NCBI GenBank assembly: GCA_017509375.1
Contig: JAFWPT010000172.1
Span: forward strand, 1-11,025
Length of the DNA: 11,025 nt
Direction of reading: 5' to 3'
From: Bacteroidales bacterium
GTDB lineage: Bacteria; Bacteroidota; Bacteroidia; Bacteroidales; UBA932
The notes under the pieces were generated by a model. That model had not been told where the DNA came from and did not search any database. It saw only the letters and a program-made list of their open reading frames with translations. A program made the translations under genes and the position numbers. The stretch's first letter is position 1. Each line of letters starts with the position of its first letter. Of this stretch, positions 8,844 to 11,025 are shown piece by piece.

Positions 8844-8877
8844 AATCCGGATATAATTGATGCAAAAATAATCCGGA
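8844..8877. repeat. Paired AATCCGGA sites flanking the candidate promoter
   Basis: The octamer AATCCGGA, containing the palindrome TCCGGA, occurs at 8844-8851 and 8870-8877, 26 bp apart, one on each side of the candidate -7 box. About 2.5 helical turns separate the copies. A third small inverted repeat, CAACGCTCGTTG, lies just upstream at 8879-8890. These could be operator half-sites for a regulator of the SusC operon or a weak stem after the GH27 gene, but sequences this short recur by chance. No other feature was seen between 8839 and 8924. Confidence 0.3.
8863..8870 (-). promoter_or_regulatory. Candidate Bacteroidetes -7 promoter box for susC
   Basis: On the minus strand this reads TATTTTTG, an exact match to the Bacteroidetes -7 consensus TAnnTTTG, in the only gap of more than 20 nt in the window. 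It ends 24 nt before the SusC ATG, giving a short leader of about 20 nt if used. I see no good TTTG -33 element at the usual spacing of about 19-21 nt, so the support is one box plus its location. It would allow the SusC-to-fimbrillin genes to be transcribed separately from the GH27 gene. Confidence 0.35.
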
Positions 8878-8924
8878 ACAACGCTCGTTGCTACACCGAT
8901 AATTTACAGAATTGCAACTATTAT

Positions 8925-11025
8925 TTATTTTTGGCTTTTTCCGGCCGCGTTGAATTTCAGCAGCACCACTCCGTGGGAGGGGACGGCGGCAGTCTCCGGG
9001 CATGCCTTCTGGCGCCACAGGTCGCGTATGCGGCCCACCCCGGCGAAGCCTGCAGCTTCAAGCATTTCCTTTACGTTGACGACCGTTTCGTTACCGCCGA
9101 GATTGAAGATTCCGGCTGCGTACGAGCCGTCGCTCAGGGGGCGCCCCCATAACTGCAGGGATTCGTTTTCCCATAACACTGAGGCCTGCTTGCCGAGCGG
9201 GTCCTGGTCAACTGCTATTACCTCGTTGTTACACAGGAGGTTAAGCGTGAATTCGTCGATGGAAGACAGATCTCCGCCGATAATCAGGGGAGCCGCCAGA
9301 AGCGCCCACAGAGAAACGTGGGAATACTGCTCGTCGGCGGTCAGGCGCGTATCGCGGAGGCCTTCACCCCAGCCGACCTTGCCTATAACCAGCATATCCG
9401 GATCGTTCCAGTGTCCGGGGCCGGAGAACGGAGCAAGATTACGCTGTTTGACGAAACCGATACGAACTACCCGCTCCCATTTGTCTGTCAGGTCCCCGTG
9501 AGTCCTCCAGAGGTTGCCTCTGACCTCCTCCCCCCAGGTCCATACGTCCTCCAGGCCATACTGGCAGATGGAATAGCATATATCCCGTGGCTGCTTCTGC
9601 AGGGCGTCCCTCATCACCAGATACGGTTTCATATGGTCTGCCTTAGTGACCGACGGCATCTCTTTCAGGATGGCCCTGTAGCCGCACAGGTCGTACTTCA
9701 GGTAATCCACGCCCCATGCATTCCAGGTGGCGGCATCCTGTTCTTCGTGACCCAGGGCGCCAAGGTAGCCGCCGCAGGTGAGGGCTCCGGGAGACGAATA
9801 GATTCCCAGCCGGAGGCCGTTTCCGTGCAGCCATTCTCCGAGTGCGGCGATGTCCGGGAAGCGCTCGTTAGGGAGCAGGGTGCCGTCGTCGCAGCGGGAG
9901 GCCGCCTGCCAGGCGTCGTCTATATTGACGTAGCAATATCCGTAGTCGGCTAGTCCGCTGGAAATCAGGGCCTTGGCGGATTCGAACACCTTTTCCTGGG
10001 AGACCTCTAGGCCCCAGCAGTTCCAGCTGTTCCATCCCATGGGAGGGGTGAGGGCTATGGTGTCGCCGACCTTGAGAGTCAGCTGACCCTTGCCGCATCC
10101 GGCCCTGTTGTGGGCTTTCAGTTTGATGATATATTCCCCGGCAGATGCCACGGAGCCGCTTATAATGCCGTTTTCGCGGTCGAGCGTCAATCCTTCAGGG
10201 AGACCGGAAACGCCGAACTTCATGGGCCTTACGCCGGAGAATGGCAGGCGGAAATAGATTGGCGCGCCCGGACTTGCTCCAAGAACCGCCGGGCCATTGT
10301 ACCTCGGCCTGGCCGGAGCTTTCGGGGTCAGGCAATACGGTTCGCGGGGGGCGTCGGGCAGGGTGATCCGGAATAATACCGGATAATGGTCGGAAATCAG
10401 CGGCACGTCGGGGCTGTACGAGGCGTCGTCCACCAGATATTCCAGCGGCATGCCGGCGCCATAGAAGATATAGTCTATGATGTCGGACTTGGACTCCTTC
10501 CCGTAACAGTTGAAGGTGTTCTTGGCGGTCGATTCGGACTCGGGGCACGTCAGGCGTGCGTCGTTGAACCAGCCGGAAAGCGTCTGTATGGCCGATTTTT
10601 CGGGCGAATTGTTGAGGTCTCCCACAAGGAAAATGGACGCGCTCTTGAATCCGGCCCTCTTTATTCCCGTCAGCTTTTCCATCTCTGCGAGCAGGGTTTC
10701 GACTTCCTGGTCGGGGAGTTCCGGGTTGGCGGCAACGGACCAGCTGATATGCGCCGAGAAGAACCAGATGTCCCTGCCTGGCTGCGATTTTTCCTCAAGA
10801 TGCAGCCAGGAAGTGATGATCGGGCTGTTCTGTCCGAGGCGCGTCGAAGCGGTGTCGCCAGGTGATTCGCTCAGCCAGAAGCACCCGTGCCCCAGCATGT
10901 TGAAGCGGTCCTTACGGTACATTACGCCGACCGACTCGTCAGAGGTGCGGACCATCTTGCCGCCGCTGAGCCGCCCGGGGCAGTAGATGAACCATTCCGC
11001 CCCGAGGTCTTCCTCCAGGTCGGCA
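8925..11025 (-). CDS. EEP hydrolase / GH27 alpha-galactosidase fusion, partial (N-terminus beyond right edge)
   Basis: The frame is open to the right edge, so the true start is outside the window; 699 codons are visible. Numbers here count from the internal Met at 10955. Residues up to about 198 are an EEP domain: YRKDRF (13-18), FWLSE (26-30), FFSAH (65-69), GDLNN (112-116), SDIIDYIF (157-164) and SDHYPV (188-193); the N-terminal Asn and QE motifs would lie upstream. Residues about 209-297 form a putative Ig-like region typical of bacterial GH27 enzymes (GLPEGLTLD, GIISGSV, AGEYIIKLKA). The GH27 barrel starts at TPPMGWNSWN (303-312), with VNIDDAWQ, the nucleophile motif LKYDLC (Asp 422), the acid/base motif LWRTHGD (Asp 488), GHWNDPDMLVIG and IAVDQDPLGKQ, then a beta domain to 676. 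Both catalytic aspartates are present, so alpha-galactosidase or a related retaining alpha-glycosidase activity is likely. The joining of EEP to GH27 within one frame is unusual. It lies 86 nt upstream of SusC. Confidence 0.94.
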   Translation of the reverse strand, partial: ADLEEDLGAEWFIYCPGRLSGGKMVRTSDESVGVMYRKDRFNMLGHGCFWLSESPGDTASTRLGQNSPIITSWLHLEEKSQPGRDIWFFSAHISWSVAANPELPDQEVETLLAEMEKLTGIKRAGFKSASIFLVGDLNNSPEKSAIQTLSGWFNDARLTCPESESTAKNTFNCYGKESKSDIIDYIFYGAGMPLEYLVDDASYSPDVPLISDHYPVLFRITLPDAPREPYCLTPKAPARPRYNGPAVLGASPGAPIYFRLPFSGVRPMKFGVSGLPEGLTLDRENGIISGSVASAGEYIIKLKAHNRAGCGKGQLTLKVGDTIALTPPMGWNSWNCWGLEVSQEKVFESAKALISSGLADYGYCYVNIDDAWQAASRCDDGTLLPNERFPDIAALGEWLHGNGLRLGIYSSPGALTCGGYLGALGHEEQDAATWNAWGVDYLKYDLCGYRAILKEMPSVTKADHMKPYLVMRDALQKQPRDICYSICQYGLEDVWTWGEEVRGNLWRTHGDLTDKWERVVRIGFVKQRNLAPFSGPGHWNDPDMLVIGKVGWGEGLRDTRLTADEQYSHVSLWALLAAPLIIGGDLSSIDEFTLNLLCNNEVIAVDQDPLGKQASVLWENESLQLWGRPLSDGSYAAGIFNLGGNETVVNVKEMLEAAGFAGVGRIRDLWRQKACPETAAVPSHGVVLLKFNAAGKSQK

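Noticed and set aside
8879..8890. Rho-independent terminator after the GH27 gene
   Set aside because: The CAACGCTCGTTG inverted repeat would leave a loop of only two bases if fully paired, and the T-rich run is about eight bases away and interrupted. Too weak to call.
8839..9018. Sixty-residue N-terminal extension of SusC
   Set aside because: It would overlap the end of the GH27 gene, contains no signal peptide, and places the real signal peptide internally. The ATG at 8838 gives a normal SusC start.

Overview
The window looks like part of a chromosome of a Bacteroidales bacterium. It carries a SusC/SusD outer-membrane pair, several lipoproteins with Bacteroidetes-type lipoboxes and a fimbrillin-like domain, lacks clear Shine-Dalgarno sequences, and has one TAnnTTTG promoter-like box. 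Its GC content is high for the order, which would suit Alistipes-like or other GC-rich Bacteroidales lineages, but the genus cannot be fixed from the sequence.

Every gene I can support is on the minus strand, so transcription runs from high to low coordinates. In that order they are: (1) a protein that enters from beyond the right edge, with an endonuclease/exonuclease/phosphatase (EEP) domain, a putative Ig-like domain and a GH27 alpha-galactosidase-type catalytic domain (11025-8925); (2) an 86-nt gap with a candidate promoter and paired palindromes; (3) a SusC-like TonB-dependent transporter (8838-5602); (4) a SusD-like surface lipoprotein (5596-3746); (5) a lipoprotein with EEP, PKD and PQQ-type beta-propeller domains (3732-1186); (6) an unrecognised 48-residue small protein (1180-1034); (7) a lipoprotein with a fimbrillin-like domain followed by another EEP domain, running off the left edge (1025-1). 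From SusC onward the gaps are 5, 13, 5 and 8 nt, which points to one operon. No stretch of 300 bases lacks a gene. I saw no RNA gene, mobile element, CRISPR array or regulator gene.

Taken together this is a polysaccharide-utilisation-like locus. The SusC/SusD pair would bind and import an oligomer, the GH27 enzyme would remove terminal alpha-galactose (or a related alpha-linked sugar), and the EEP domains would cut a phosphoester or phosphodiester. The unusual point is three EEP domains in about 11 kb, each joined to a different partner (GH27, PKD plus propeller, fimbrillin-like). I infer that the target may be an alpha-galactose-containing, phosphodiester-linked glycoconjugate, but the sequence does not identify the substrate.
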